Origin: Euglena gracilis
Lineage: Eukaryota; Euglenida; Euglenophyceae; Euglenales
DNA: 64,000 bases
Assembly (NCBI GenBank): GCA_039621445.1
Contig: CP154954.1
Span: forward strand, 33,949,737-34,013,736
Direction: 5' to 3'
Below, in pieces: positions 30,531 through 41,781 of the stretch. The position numbers were made by a program, and so were the translations under genes. Numbering within the stretch: the stretch's first letter is position 1; the number at the start of each line of letters is the position of its first letter. The notes beneath the pieces were generated by a model. It was not told the DNA's origin and ran no database searches. It saw only the letters and a program-made list of their open reading frames with translations.

Positions 30531-31224
30531 GCCCCGGGGGGTCCCGGGGGACCCATCCACTTTTCCCCCAAAATGGCCAAAAATCGCGAAAATGCCAAAA
30601 AATAGCACCCTTTTCAAAAATTTTCGGCGCCTTCGGCGCCATATTTTTCAACAAACAACGAGCAAAAAACAACAAAAGAAGCTAACAATCGACTTAATCC
30701 ACCGTTGCAAAAAAAAAATCAGAAAGCCCCGCACCACGCGTCACGAAAGAACTGACCCCAAAATCTTCAGAAGTCAGATAGATGAGTGGAGAAAATGCAA
30801 AGGAATGGATGGCAGAAATATGGATCAGCGAGAGCAGATGGCAACATAATCATACCCACTCATGCTCAGACATGGGGAGGCAACCTGACTCGTAAAAAAA
30901 TCTGCCAGACATTTCAAAAATCAAAATGCGTTCAACTGGGGGGTATGCAGATATGAGAACGCTACTTCACCAGAGGCTTTTAAGTTTAATCTTCCAATGC
31001 ACACACAGATGACCTTGGTATAAAGATGGGTAGGGATCAGAGTTTGCATGAGGCACTGTTTGGAGGAGCAGAACCTTGGTGGGCGTGACACTTACACGTG
31101 GAGGCACCGCCTGAACTGGTTCACCGCCTTTCGGAGGCCTCTGTCCTTGATTTCACCTTGGCACTTTAGAGTTTTGTCACTCTGGTGGGCACTGGGCATT
31201 TCGGGGGGGGGGGAGGCCGCCCCC
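30531..31224. mobile_element. possible CAGGGG element interior
   Basis: CAGGGGTTGG at 30,492 and the inverse CCACCCCCTG near 31,220 look like paired ends, with a GGCGCCTTCGGCGCC hairpin at 30,625. No target duplication is readable. Confidence 0.35.
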
Positions 31225-31400
31225 TGCCACCCCCTGGGCAGCCGCGGCCGTCGGGCCGGGGGGCCGACCGTCGCTGCCGCCTTCCTCTTCACCCCCTTGC
31301 CCTTGCCTTTCCCCTTGCCCTTGCCCTTGCCCTTGCCGGGGACGAGGGGCTTCTGGGGCAGCGCGGCCCCGGGGCCCCCCTTTCGAGCCCCCCAACGTCA
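31225..31400 (-). CDS. candidate exon with Gly-Lys repeat
   Basis: The minus strand reads LPQKPLVPGKGKGKGKG, then VKRKAAATVGPPARRPRLP, a basic linker-like region ending at CAGGGGGTGG, which looks like a MITE end. GC-rich and unidentified. Neighbouring frames between 31,400 and 31,700 are Pro-rich and unconvincing. Confidence 0.3.
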
Positions 31401-31699
31401 CAAGGGGCGGGGGGGGGGGGTGCTGGGCGGTGCCAATGGCTGGCGGTTTGTTGGGAGGCATTGGTGGGGACGAAGGGGCGGCGGGAAACGTCCCCCTCCC
31501 CTTCCAAGGATGGACTGGGGGCCAACGCGTTGGGGGGGGGGGTGTCTGTGGCAGCCGCGCCAACGCCAGCGCAGGGGGACGCAACGGGGGAAAGGGTCGC
31601 CCCGCATGCCTTCCCACGGCGTTGTCCAGCCGGGGCCACGCCGTTGCTTGCTGGCCCTCGGGTGTGGGTTCACAATCCATTTTCAGAAAACAAGTGAGT

Positions 31700-32216
31700 G
31701 AAAAAGCCGAAATAATCACCCAAGGATCGTGTCAAAAAAAAAACTGTTCACGAATAAATCGGAACCTGCAATTCACTTGAGAAATCATTTGGTGAGAAAA
31801 ATTTAGTAAAATTTCACAAACTAAAAATAAAAACCCCCAACTCTCCCCTGTGCAAAAACAACACTCAGTCAATACCCTGTCCCCCCCCCCCCGCCAAGAC
31901 TTTGCACGTGTTGCTGCCAAGTGTCACAAAGGGCAGACCAGGGGTTGCACTGCTGAATGCACCGTTGCTTTTTGTCGATTTTTCAAAAAAAATTTGACCC
32001 AAAATTTCTGCTCCCGCAAAGAAACTTTGCGAGGCAGGAGGAAATCGAAAACTTATTTGGGGAGGAGGCTGCATCATTTTTTGGGCCCCTCTCCCGCTTC
32101 GGGTTTTCCTGGACTTCAAAAAAATACAGGAGTTAACCCCCCCCCAAAAGAATCCGGGCCGGGCTGGGCCGGACGGAAAAAATGACACCCTGATGGGGTA
32201 ATATTGCAAACCAATA
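31700..32216. other. no recognisable gene
   Basis: A/T-rich sequence and a C-run at 31,882-31,893. Short open frames only. Confidence 0.4.
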
Positions 32217-32606
32217 TTACCTCCCCCCCCCCTTGTCTAAGCACCGGAAAGATGGGTAAGAACCGGGGGGGGGGGGTGCTTATTTTGCCATAATATGGGT
32301 AAGAACGAAGGGGGTGGTGCTTTGACAAGGGGGAAAAATTTGACTGCAAAAAAAAAATCTGGCGCTTCGCGCCGAAAACGAAAAATCCCCTTATTTTGGA
32401 GGTCCACTGTTGAACTCACACACATTTGGATGCAGAAATCAACAATACCTCACCAAATCAGGTCTCAGAAATTGCAGAAATTTCGAACTTTTTGAGAAAT
32501 TTCCCTTAAAAATGCACACAAAATAAACATCCCCGTGACGATGACCTTTAAAAAGATGGGTAAGAACCGGGGGGGTGGTGCTTAGACAAGGGGGGGGGGG
32601 GAGGTA
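32217..32606. mobile_element. foldback element with TACCTCCC-CTTGTCTAAGCACC ends
   Basis: TACCTCCC plus a C-run and CTTGTCTAAGCACC (32,217-32,244) is inverted at 32,576-32,606 as GGTGCTTAGACAAGG plus a G-run and GGGAGGTA. The internal motif GATGGGTAAGAACC occurs three times. It contains GCGCTTCGCGCC. No target duplication is clear. Confidence 0.6.
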
Positions 32607-32734
32607 CAATGCTTGCCGAAAAGAATTTTCTCCACAGTGCCAAATTCTCAACAAATATACTTTTCTTCAAGAATGACTTCAGCCACGCAAACAATAAATC
32701 CCAGCAACGTCAAAGAAACTATGCACTTCTCCCA

Positions 32735-32940
32735 AACTCAAGGGCAAGCAGGGGCCTGGCTCTGGCACAGGTCCAGCATGAACACCTGCTGCTCCGGGTT
32801 GCCCAGCACCCGGACCAACCCCAGGCCGGGGGAGTAGCAAGTCCGGGCCGCCGCCCCACCGACAGGGAGACCCCAGCACCCGACGGTTCAACGTTTGCCT
32901 CCAGGACGAGAAAGGCGGTGCTAAACCTGTTGATGCAACG
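32735..32940 (-). CDS. candidate exon with one frame break
   Basis: The minus strand reads FSTAFLVLEANVEPSGAG, then VSLSVGRRPGLAT after a possible acceptor (CAACAG then G). In the next frame it reads GLGLVRVLGNPEQQVFMLDL. The switch falls at a run of five C, so a one-base indel (real or sequencing) would join them. Codon choice looks coding, but I do not recognise the family. Confidence 0.4.
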
Positions 32941-33099
32941 GCATCACCGCGAGGCGAGCTGGTTTCAAGAATATCCTGTTGGGTCCCGGCGTTTTGAAGC
33001 AGGCCCCAATTGTGCACCAAGGCTGGGTCACGCCCCGTTTCTGGAGTCAAATTAAAAAAAAAAAACGACGGACTGCAAAACACCAAAAAAATTCAACAA

Positions 33100-35040
33100 A
33101 CGTGTACTTTGCTCACAGTCACTACCCTACCCTGCCGACTAACCAAGTTAATTCAGCATCACAGGCATATGCAGTATCCTGATCTCGGTATATACACTGT
33201 CCTCCCTTCTTTCTTTAGCTGTGCATACGAAGGTGACTTAGCAGTACGCCAAAAAGCAAACATCGTCCAACAGACTGCGTACAATCCGCACTGATGAACC
33301 CGACTGCCTGCGTGATCACAGTCACTACCCACACGTGTGGTTTCATATGAAGCGGAATCCCGCTGCCTCCAGTAAAAGCAAAAAAGTAGGCTGACACTGG
33401 TAGGGAACCACAGGCCGTATATGGAGGAGGTGGGCAGTCCCCGCCACTTACGGCCTTTGCTGGCCATTGCCAGCGGCAGCCCACAGAGGACGTTCAGTTA
33501 AAGCAGCTGAATATGTGTGGTTCGGACTGTGTAATACTTTGTGGTCACATCACTCGGTATGAACAAATATAATCGCGATTCAAGTCGTAGGTGAAGCGGT
33601 TTTCCGCTTCATTCTATACTGTCTGGCATATAAAAGTGTCTTTCGCCATACCTTTAGTGGTAAAAACTCCACCAAGGTCATGTTTGCAGAGGACTTCTCA
33701 TGGACTCGATGAACTCAGCGCAAATGTCGTACCGAAGGCTGAGATACGTGCACGATGAGTTGCAGTGGACCAATCTTGGCTTCGGTCCACCACTGTAACC
33801 GCGTTCTTCAATCTGGATGCTAACATTGCGATTGTTGTTCTGTTCAAGGTACATGCAACCGGTAAACAGTTATGCAGCTTGCGAGTGACATTAAGCATAT
33901 TGGACACCTTATTAAAAGGTAGCGGAAACCCGCCTCCTGTTCATTCTGCCACTGTATTTTGTCTGGATTGTAAGCATTGGAATTCAGTACGCGATGTTGT
34001 TAACCGTTTAACGCTTAACAGAACCACAAAATGCATTATGCAACCTTCAATGTAACGTACGTAACGTTTATGTACTGAGATGAATGGGGAGCCTGGACTG
34101 TACGATCACCTGCCCGGTCCAGCAAAAGCCGTAACCGAACCCCTGACGGCTGGGCACCGTTCAGGGGTGCGGGGAAATGAATTGGACCAGGTCCAGCCTC
34201 TCCTCTTTCTGTGAAATTGTGTCAAATACGTACAAAGCAAGCGGAAAACCACTTGCTTTGTCTTGAAGACCTGGTTTTCATGGACCTACGCATGTGTCCC
34301 GCGTACAACTCAACCGCCCAACGGCCAATTGTACCATGCACCTGAAATGTTAGTTCTGCATTTAGTCTAGACCTGGAACCACTCTGTTTTCGGCAGTGCA
34401 AGGCGGGGAGCCACGGGGCTGCCGGGTGCCTGCTTCCACCGCTTGCGGCCCCGGCAGTCCACAGGAACAACCGACAGCGACGGTGGCTAACGTCGGTGTC
34501 AGGTAGAGTGTATCACAGAGATAGAACGTGGTCTCTCCTCCTTTTTATCCTGTAAAGCATAAATTGTTCCTGTATTCCCGTCTGTTCTGTTTCAGTTGCG
34601 CTTTATGCAATATCACGACTATGTTTATCTGTGAAGCGGTATTCCGCTTCACTTTATTTTCGTTGTTACGCTTATGCGTCGGGTGTACACATGTATCTGT
34701 TATGCATATACTCGCATTATGTATCTGTCTGTGTGTCAGACAGATGTTGCCGTTCGTTGTTTGTCCATAATAATAATTTTTCTACAACATTTGGTTGTTT
34801 CGTATTTCCATCGGGATCTGCTAAAAATAAATTTCAGAAATCATCGAAGCGGTTTTCCGCTTCATGTGTTTTGTCATCAATATCACCGAAAAAATTTGCA
34901 CTTCATGCGCAACTTGAAAATTTTCACTGTTTTTCAGAGCATTTTTCGGGCATTCCAGGTGGTACTTCAGTCAAATTTTTCACGGGCAATTTATGCCTCC
35001 TAAGCTTTGGGCATAAAAAATGTACAAAATGAAATCAGCA
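33100..35040. repeat. A/T-richer region with dispersed GAAGCGG..CCGCTTC palindromes
   Basis: Six related short palindromes lie at 33,348-33,366, 33,593-33,610, 33,919-33,937, 34,233-34,260, 34,631-34,652 and 34,846-34,863. The best is GAAGCGGTTTTCCGCTTC. No gene is supported. The base composition differs from the flanks: fewer homopolymer runs and more mixed sequence. Confidence 0.65.
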
Positions 35041-36420
35041 TAAACCTCAAACCAATAACCCTTGAATTTGGGGAGGGTACCATTTTGATACAACTGTGTG
35101 CAAAATAGACATTTTTTTTAGTATACCAAATCCTTCAAATTAAACAACATATCCAAACATAACAGACTTTCCTTTTTTTTTTGAGAAATGGCAGAAGCCC
35201 CCCCCCTCGGGTTTTCCGCAGACTGACCGAATAGTAGCCCTGGGGGGCTTCTAATTGGGGGGGGGGGATACGAAAGGCCTACTCTTGGGGTAGGGCTAGG
35301 TTTTTGGTTAATTGAAAACAATAGGGTTAGGGTGAGGTTTTGGGAATAGAGTTAGGGTTAGGGTTTAGGCCTTTGGCCTAAATTTCAGCTAAATTCGGCC
35401 TAATTCAGGCCTAATATAAGCCTGATTTCGGCCCAAGTCCCTAACTTTGGCCTAACCCTAACCATAATCCCTTTCTTAACAACAACTGTAACCCTAACCC
35501 TGCCCCTAAAAATAACGAACACCACCAAAACGTGTCGTCGAAGCCCCCTTCAGCTTGTGTTCAAGAATGTGGACCTCCCCCCGTTTAACTACTGGACCCC
35601 CAGGGGGGGGGGCAGTAGTTAAAGGCTGCCATTTGAAAATCCAATCGGTGGCTGGGTGTCCCAGATTCAAAAAGTGTGGAAACAGAGTCAAAAAGAGTGC
35701 GATTTCAAATAGCCTGGAAACGGCCCTGCTTTCATCACAAACAGGAAACTAATCGTACACATAACCATGGAAAAAATGTGCTCGTGTTCATGACCACCAA
35801 ACCATTCCGATCTAAAGGTATGAAACACATGTGGGCTGATACGAGTGGGTCAAGTGTTTTATCTCCAAGATGTTGCTGTGTTAAAGAACTCCACAACCAC
35901 AAGAAAAACTAAAATCTTACCAAAATTTTTGGCATCATAGCAAGAAGCGTTTCATATTTTCAACTGTATTTATGAGATCCGAATCCGAGAATTCCTAAAC
36001 AAAATACCGCTTTGCTCCGCCGCGGAAGGTTATTCGGGTTTTTATAAAAGCATTCTGATGTGCCTGAGAATTTCAGTGTCACAATTCGCTGGATCCCCTC
36101 CCCTAAGCGCCCAGAATTGTCACCGACACCCTCCAAGGTTGTGAGGCGGTGCAAGCCATGCCACACCTTTCTGACTGTGGTCGGTGACAAGCCCATCAGG
36201 CCAAACTTAGGCCGCCCAATGAAAATTTGACTGGGCAAAGATCCCGAAAGCAGCACCAAAAACCCCGCAAAATTTTTTCAAAGTTTTGGATGTCAGAGTT
36301 GACTTAAAAATTAAATTGGCTGCTGTTGTTGGCATCGCTGTGTTGTGGCAGGCAAGCACCTTCCCCCTTGCATCCCCCATCATTGCAAGAAAGCGGCTCA
36401 AATGAAACCTTGATGACTGA
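35041..36420. repeat. telomere-like tract, otherwise no gene
   Basis: 35,318-35,375 contains GTTAGGGTTAGGGTTTAGG-type repeats, and 35,446-35,500 the complementary CCTAACCC type. Between and around them are GGCCTAAATT variants. 35,575-35,635 has a small inverted repeat around a C/G run. The remainder to 36,420 shows no gene I can support. Confidence 0.5.
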
Positions 36421-36620
36421 GGCTGGATCAGGTTTTTTTTTAAGACCGGGGGGGGGTCCCCCCCCACCCACCCACCCGCTGGGGGCCCTGGGACCCCCCC
36501 CGGGGGGTATTTTCGACACTGCCAAACGTGAATGCGGCAAAGCAAACACGCCATTCAGAAATATGATCGAAATATGTTACAACAATGGTCTGTGCAAGTC
36601 GGAAGGAGGGGTAACAGCGG

Positions 36621-38000
36621 TCAATCGGACTCTGCCCACGACGTGGTGGAATCCGAAGACACAGAGGAGTCGGATGCATCCGACGAACTCACCACACGTT
36701 GAGACAAAGGGGATGACTGCGAAGCGGAGGAACCAGGTCCCCTGGTTCTCCGCTTCTTATGCTTCCCCCCCTTGTCTGAACGAGGGTAGCGAAAAGGCGC
36801 ACGGCGCTTTGCCAAAACAAGAGACTTGCAAATGCATGATTTAAGAAGTTGAATTTGGTTCTTTCGTGACACTTTCACTTGTTTATTGACCCATGTCCAT
36901 TCTTTGAAACATGCGAAACGATATGAGCACATTCACATGGAAAAAAAATACCAAAAAAGGGCCAATGGTTTTGCAAATCTCTAAAAGCGGCCATGTGGGA
37001 AACAATGGGTGAGGGGTCGAACTGCTCCTAAGGTGGAGAGTCCAAAGCTACGATTAGGGTTTGAGACACAACAGATGGATCCAAACGCAATCATTGGGGG
37101 GATAGGAGAGTGGAGAGGCGGGAAAACGCTTGCTCGACCACCGCATTGCTGGGTGTCAGAGCTAACGCCATCCGCAATATGATGTGAAGGTTTGGAAACA
37201 CATCTTTCTGCTGAATGATGCGTTTCCAAAATGTGTGTGAATTGGTAGGTGACCAAAGGGTTTGGTCGTCCGGCATGACGCTCAACGGCAGTGTGCACCA
37301 GGCGCATGTTCTCGTGGAAGTGCGCATGGCCACAGGATGGATGTATTTCCCCTTGGAATTTCATCCATTCTGTTTAAGGCTCTAGGCGCTTGGCCATGGC
37401 GATGACCATGCGACACTCGGTGGTACTCCAGTCCTCCTCCTTCGGCACCTCCACCACGGGCTGCATGTTGAAGCCCCAATCTCCAGCAGGCACACGATCC
37501 GCCTTCGCCTCGTTCACCAAGAAATGCGCGTCCGTCGGCGTGCAGTTGTCAGACTGCAGGGGGCATGCCAATGGCATGCCCCCCTGGTTTCGAATGCGCT
37601 TGGCATGTCCTTGTAGAACATTCTGCAAATTCAGCTTGCGCTCCTCCTCCGTGAACACGATGAGCTTGCGGACGGCGTTCATCACTTCGGCATCATGGCT
37701 TCCGTCACAATGGACGAAAATCATGGGTATTGAACTCCGGCTTCTTTTTGTACACAGGGCGCTGCTGTGTCGAAGAGGCAGCAGCAACTTGGAGGACAGG
37801 GGAAGCGACTGGTGGAACAGGGGGAGCGACTGGTGGAACAGGGGCAGCATCAGCAGGTTCGGCTTCGCCGCCGCCGAAGCACTCCTCGAGGCGCGGCTGC
37901 AGGCGGAGCGCCCGCATCGCAGCCCGGTGCTCCCCGGACTTCTTGTGCTCGCGCACGGAATTTTTGACAGCAATTACAATTTTTTTGGAATCACCGTGAC
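36621..38000 (-). pseudogene. hAT transposase remnant
   Basis: On the minus strand, from about 38,000 downwards, there is a basic segment with HKKSGEHRAAMRALRLQ, which resembles the end of a zinc-finger region, and a Pro/Val repeat. After a frame change comes a segment ending CRMVIAMAKRLEP with a stop at about 37,374. A third frame (37,091-37,333) contains VFPNLHIILRMALALTPSNA followed by VVEQAFSRLSTLL, the hAT dimerisation signature. A last segment (36,621-36,932) is basic, then Ser/Asp-rich. At least two frame changes, and no recognisable catalytic core, argue that it is inactive, unless undetected introns explain the breaks. Confidence 0.75.
36721..36756. repeat. 36-bp GAAGCGG hairpin
   Basis: GAAGCGGAGGAACCAGG, a 3-bp loop, then CCTGGTTCTCCGCTTC form a stem with one bulge. 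The outer GAAGCGG..CCGCTTC matches the palindromes at 33.3-34.9 kb. Confidence 0.7.
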
Positions 38001-38406
38001 CATGGAAAATGCCGATGTTTGCAATTGTCACAAAGATCAAATCAATGATGATTTCTGTTGAATTAACAAAGAAACAAATCATGTGACAACTGAAATGAGA
38101 AATATATTGACATTCACAAAGCAAAACACCAAAATCATACATAATGAAATAAAATTGTAACTGTCCAGAATTCTTCAACATGGAACCACAAAAGCACTTG
38201 TACATTTTGGCTGTGACAAGAGGCGCGGCAAAGAAAATTTTCGGCGCCTTCGCCGCCGGTCAAAAAAAAAAAAACTCCGGCACCCATGGCGCCGGGGACC
38301 CACCAGCCAAAAAAGGTACCCCCCTGGGGGGGGTCCGGCCGGACCCACCCACCCCCCCCTCCCCCCCCCCGGGGGTCCACGACTAAAAAAAACCCCTGGG
38401 CTGGAT

Positions 38407-38799
38407 GCCACTCCACATATTCATTTCAGGAAAGGGGTAGCACTCTCTGAACCACCCGCGTCTTCCACAATGCTGCATCCCAGCTCGTTATTGAACCCAC
38501 AAAAAAACTTCAGACCCATCACATTTGGCCAAAAACGTCCCCGATGCCCTCCCTCTCCCATTCAATTGAGGTGCTGCTCCGCAATGTCCGCAATGCCCCA
38601 CACGGGGCAATGACGGCACTTGTCAGGAGGGCACAACACATTCCCTTCGTAAGCGCACAGCTGTGGGTGTTCCAGGGATTAAACAAGACGGCTGCAGCAC
38701 CATCCAGACGGCATTCCGTGTCCCGCAATATACAACTGGGCCAAATCACAACAACTCGCTGACAACCAAATTTCCCACAATACAATTCTAAACCTCCTC
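38407..38799. other. no recognisable gene
   Basis: Open frames exist on both strands over 38,519-38,840, but I cannot connect them with any family. Confidence 0.4.
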
Positions 38800-40068
38800 C
38801 AGGGGGAGAAACTGCACACGGGCCTGTCAATAACTGCACTGCAAAAAAACTGCAAAAAAAAACTGCAAAAAACTACAAAAAAAAAGAAAAAAAACTGCAC
38901 TTCAACAAAAAATAACAATAAACAAGCTGAAATGGTATGCATATGCAAAAAAACGTAAATTGCTACCACATGAGCACGCCCCAATTCACCTAACTTTTTT
39001 TGCACGGCTTTGGAGCCGATGACGAAAAAAATGGGAGCAATCAATCAAGGTGCACTGTGCATGGTTTTTCATGCACTGAAATGCAAGTCATGTGTCCAGA
39101 TGCCGGGTCACACCGGTTTTCCTGCACCAAAACTTGTGCCGACCATGCCCACAAAGATGCCAAACGGCTGTCTTTCTAAATATGGGGAAAATGCACATTT
39201 ACCCATACACAGAAATTTTCAATACTTTCATTTCTTCCAGGGGATGTTCAGTTTGGAACTTCCGGTCCATCACCTGGTGAAGTTTCCCCATGTCACGATG
39301 AAAAAAAATCTACAAAAACCACCACAAACTTTGAACATTGTCCTTAGGGGAATGCCAAATGGTCTACAACCTGGGAATTTCTTGCAAATAAGAAAGAACT
39401 TCTTGCTCTTTGAAGCATTTGGCTTATATGACATTTGGCCACAATGCTTGGGGCAAGACCCAATCTTCTTCAGGAGTTCATTTACAGCACCACGAATTTC
39501 GAAATCCTCAACTCCAACTGCAACCAAAATTTGCACAAAAAAACAGTTTTTGTATTTAGTCCCTAGGAATCCCGACATAAATAGTTGAATCTGCTCAGGA
39601 GTGCGCAAATGACACTTGCCAAAATGAGCATCGTCACATCTGTCACCACAGGCTGGAGATGGAGCAATTTTGGTTGGGGAGTAATTGTGGTCTTGTCACC
39701 GAAACAATCTGTTGTTTTTTTTTGGAATGGTGGCTGCACCAATCTGTGTTTTTAAGAGGCAAGGCAGTTGGCAATACAGTTGGGGGCAAAACAATTGGTG
39801 GGATAACTGTAGACAACACAACTCCTGAGAGATGATGCCTTTTCTTGAGAAACACCCTTCAAAACATATAATCCAGCACCCAAAAAAAAACAGACACGTC
39901 AGGTTTCCTCAAAATTGGAATAAAAAAAACTGCAAAAAACTGCACGTGTGCAGTTTTTTTCAGAAAAAAAAGCTGCAAAAAAACTCCAAAAAAATTTCAA
40001 AAAAAAAACTAAAACCTGAAAACTGCAAAAAACTGCAAAAACTGCGCGGTGCATATCCCCCCCCCCTG
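38800..40068. mobile_element. hAT-like element with ACTGCA arrays (1.27 kb)
   Basis: Starts CAGGGGGAGAAACTGCACAC and ends CGGTGCATAT plus a C-run and T. Arrays of AAAACTGCA lie just inside both ends. The flanks ACCTCCTC and GGCTCCTC match at 6 of 8. The middle has a minus-strand frame (39,270-39,608), beginning MRTPEQIQLFMSGFLGTKYK, that could be a remnant gene; I do not recognise it. It is the longest member of the family at 15,823 and 28,380. Confidence 0.65.
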
Positions 40069-40129
40069 GCTCCTCCCTCCCCCTGCATTCATGTGTCATT
40101 TTGCAAGGCCCCATCTGGACCAGGCTGGG

Positions 40130-40290
40130 CCAGGTTGGGCATGTTCTACGATTCTCCCAGATGAACGTGCCATCACAGCAGAACCTTAGTGTTTGACCAC
40201 TCACCACCACCGGAATGTCCATGACATACAGGCTATTTTGAATTGCACACATGCCAGATGAAAGCAGTGGGTTCCGACTTCGTCTCCCCC
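40130..40290 (-). CDS. candidate exon, unidentified
   Basis: The minus strand reads LLSSGMCAIQNSLYVMDIPV with a strong GTGAGT donor following, or continues to FCCDGTFIWENR if unspliced. It has reasonable codon structure, but the family is unknown. It lies just outside the 38,800-40,068 element. Confidence 0.3.
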
Positions 40291-40583
40291 TCCTTCTAGT
40301 GCCCCTTCCGACCACTCAGGCCTTTGAAGTCATTGCCCTGAAAATTTTTATCTTCAGAACGAAGCGTGACTCTGCTTCCTCCTGGCCGCTTTAAGATTTT
40401 TTGGGAGTTTCTGTTGCACCTCCTCCTGCCCCTCATTTCTGCCGATTGACGTCCAAAACGAAGCGGGTTTTGGCAATCTCCGCTTCCCCTTCTCTTCCCA
40501 TCTTCGCTAAAACCCCCAATTTTGGTCATTTTGCATTTTGGCGACTCGGCACGTGGTGCAATTTCGCGCCCGGGCCCACCCGC

Positions 40584-41781
40584 AATGAATACCACCGAAG
40601 GGCCACGGGTTACTCAGAAAGAGTTCACAAACACCATCGCAATCGCGAATAAGGTGAAGCCCCAATGGGACGGTGACCCGACCACATGGAAACAACTTTT
40701 CCGTGACTGGGAATACTTCTGGGACTTGAAGGGTCCAACCCAAGACGGAAACCCAGAAGTAATCAAAATGGAATTCATAGACTGTTTACCAAAAGACGAA
40801 AATGAACGCGCCAGACAATTTTTCATACGCGGGCGCATTTCTTTTCAGGATTTGGTAGAGCAATATGCTTCTTCATGTTCAAGTTTGGTTTCCAGAATCA
40901 CTCTGGAGAAAAAATGGCGGCAATATGCCCCCCATGACCGAAAATGGAGGTCGATAGACCTATGGTACTCAAAATGGCTCGCGTTGGCAGCCGAAGTAGA
41001 CGAGTTAGGCGAAACCCAAATGAAAGAGGAATTTGACGCAGTATTACTGCACTTTATACCCAAACTCACAGAAAAAAATTCACCGAGAGGAACTCGCAGG
41101 ACATATTTTGACGCTCGATGAGCGATGGAACTATGTTTCCAAACAGTTGAAGCTATCACAGCTTTTAGGACAAATCCAGTCGGCTTATACGAGCCACCCC
41201 ACGGCAGGAATACCTGCTATCCAAGTCAGTTCTGTGAAAAAAGTGTCACACTTATCACATACCGCTATGGCGGAATCCAAGTTGCGCAATTCGCGCTCTT
41301 CAGAAGAATTTTCGGGCAAATTGTGCTTTTTGTGTAACAAAAAGGGTCATATACCTTGCCATTGTCCAGATCCTGCAGCGCGAAAACGCAACGCAAGCCC
41401 AAGAGGATCAGCTTCATCATGCAGTTCTCGTTTTTCACAAAATGCGCATTCGCAAAAATCAAAATACCAATCACGATCAACATGTTCACTGTGCGGATCC
41501 ACCACCCCTCCCTCAACTGTCGCTATGCGAACTCTCACCACCCAAGCCATAGCCATCACGATATGAGTCGCAGTTCAAAAGATCATACTTTAGCCAAAAG
41601 GCACAAGGTAGGTCAAACAACAACCTCTATCGAGGATTATCACCCGGCTTCGGGCAGGGAGGGGGATGATACCCCATGTAACCAAAGGGATCATCCCTGC
41701 TTTAGCACTCATAAATTCAGAGACGTATATGCGTCAAGAAAGTCAATGGCTGATATGGCCACCGGTTCAGTTTTTGAGTGA
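40584..41781 (+). pseudogene. Gag-like gene, copy 1 (two frameshifts)
   Basis: It begins MNTTEGPRVTQKEFTNTIAI and runs open to about 41,080, where a +1 frame error falls in a run of seven A. The next frame continues through HREELAGHILTLDERW and the first CCHC zinc knuckle (C-F-L-C-NKKG-H-IPCH-C). A 4-base deletion near 41,501 then destroys the second knuckle and shifts the frame again to a stop at 41,781. Knuckles of this kind bind RNA in retrotransposon Gag proteins. Copy 2 keeps both knuckles. Confidence 0.75.

Larger units (their letters stand above)
36429..38398 (-). mobile_element. 1.97-kb hAT transposon (decayed, transposase on minus strand)
   Basis: Starts CAGGTTTTTTTTTAAGACCG and ends CACGACTAAAAAAAACCCCTG in inverted form, matching the ends of the MITEs at 1208 and 18615. 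It is flanked by a perfect 8-bp duplication GGCTGGAT (36421-36428 and 38399-38406). The subterminal regions share the G/C blocks and the GGCGCCTTCG-type hairpin with those MITEs. Its middle holds a broken minus-strand transposase gene. It is the likely autonomous parent, or close relative of the parent, of the CAGGGGTTTT MITEs. Confidence 0.88.

Noticed and set aside
40530-40560. LTR and primer-binding site at the start of the large repeat
   Set aside because: TTTTGGCGACTCGG resembles primer sites of some Ty3-type elements, but no direct terminal repeat is found at the other end and copy 2 has different upstream sequence.
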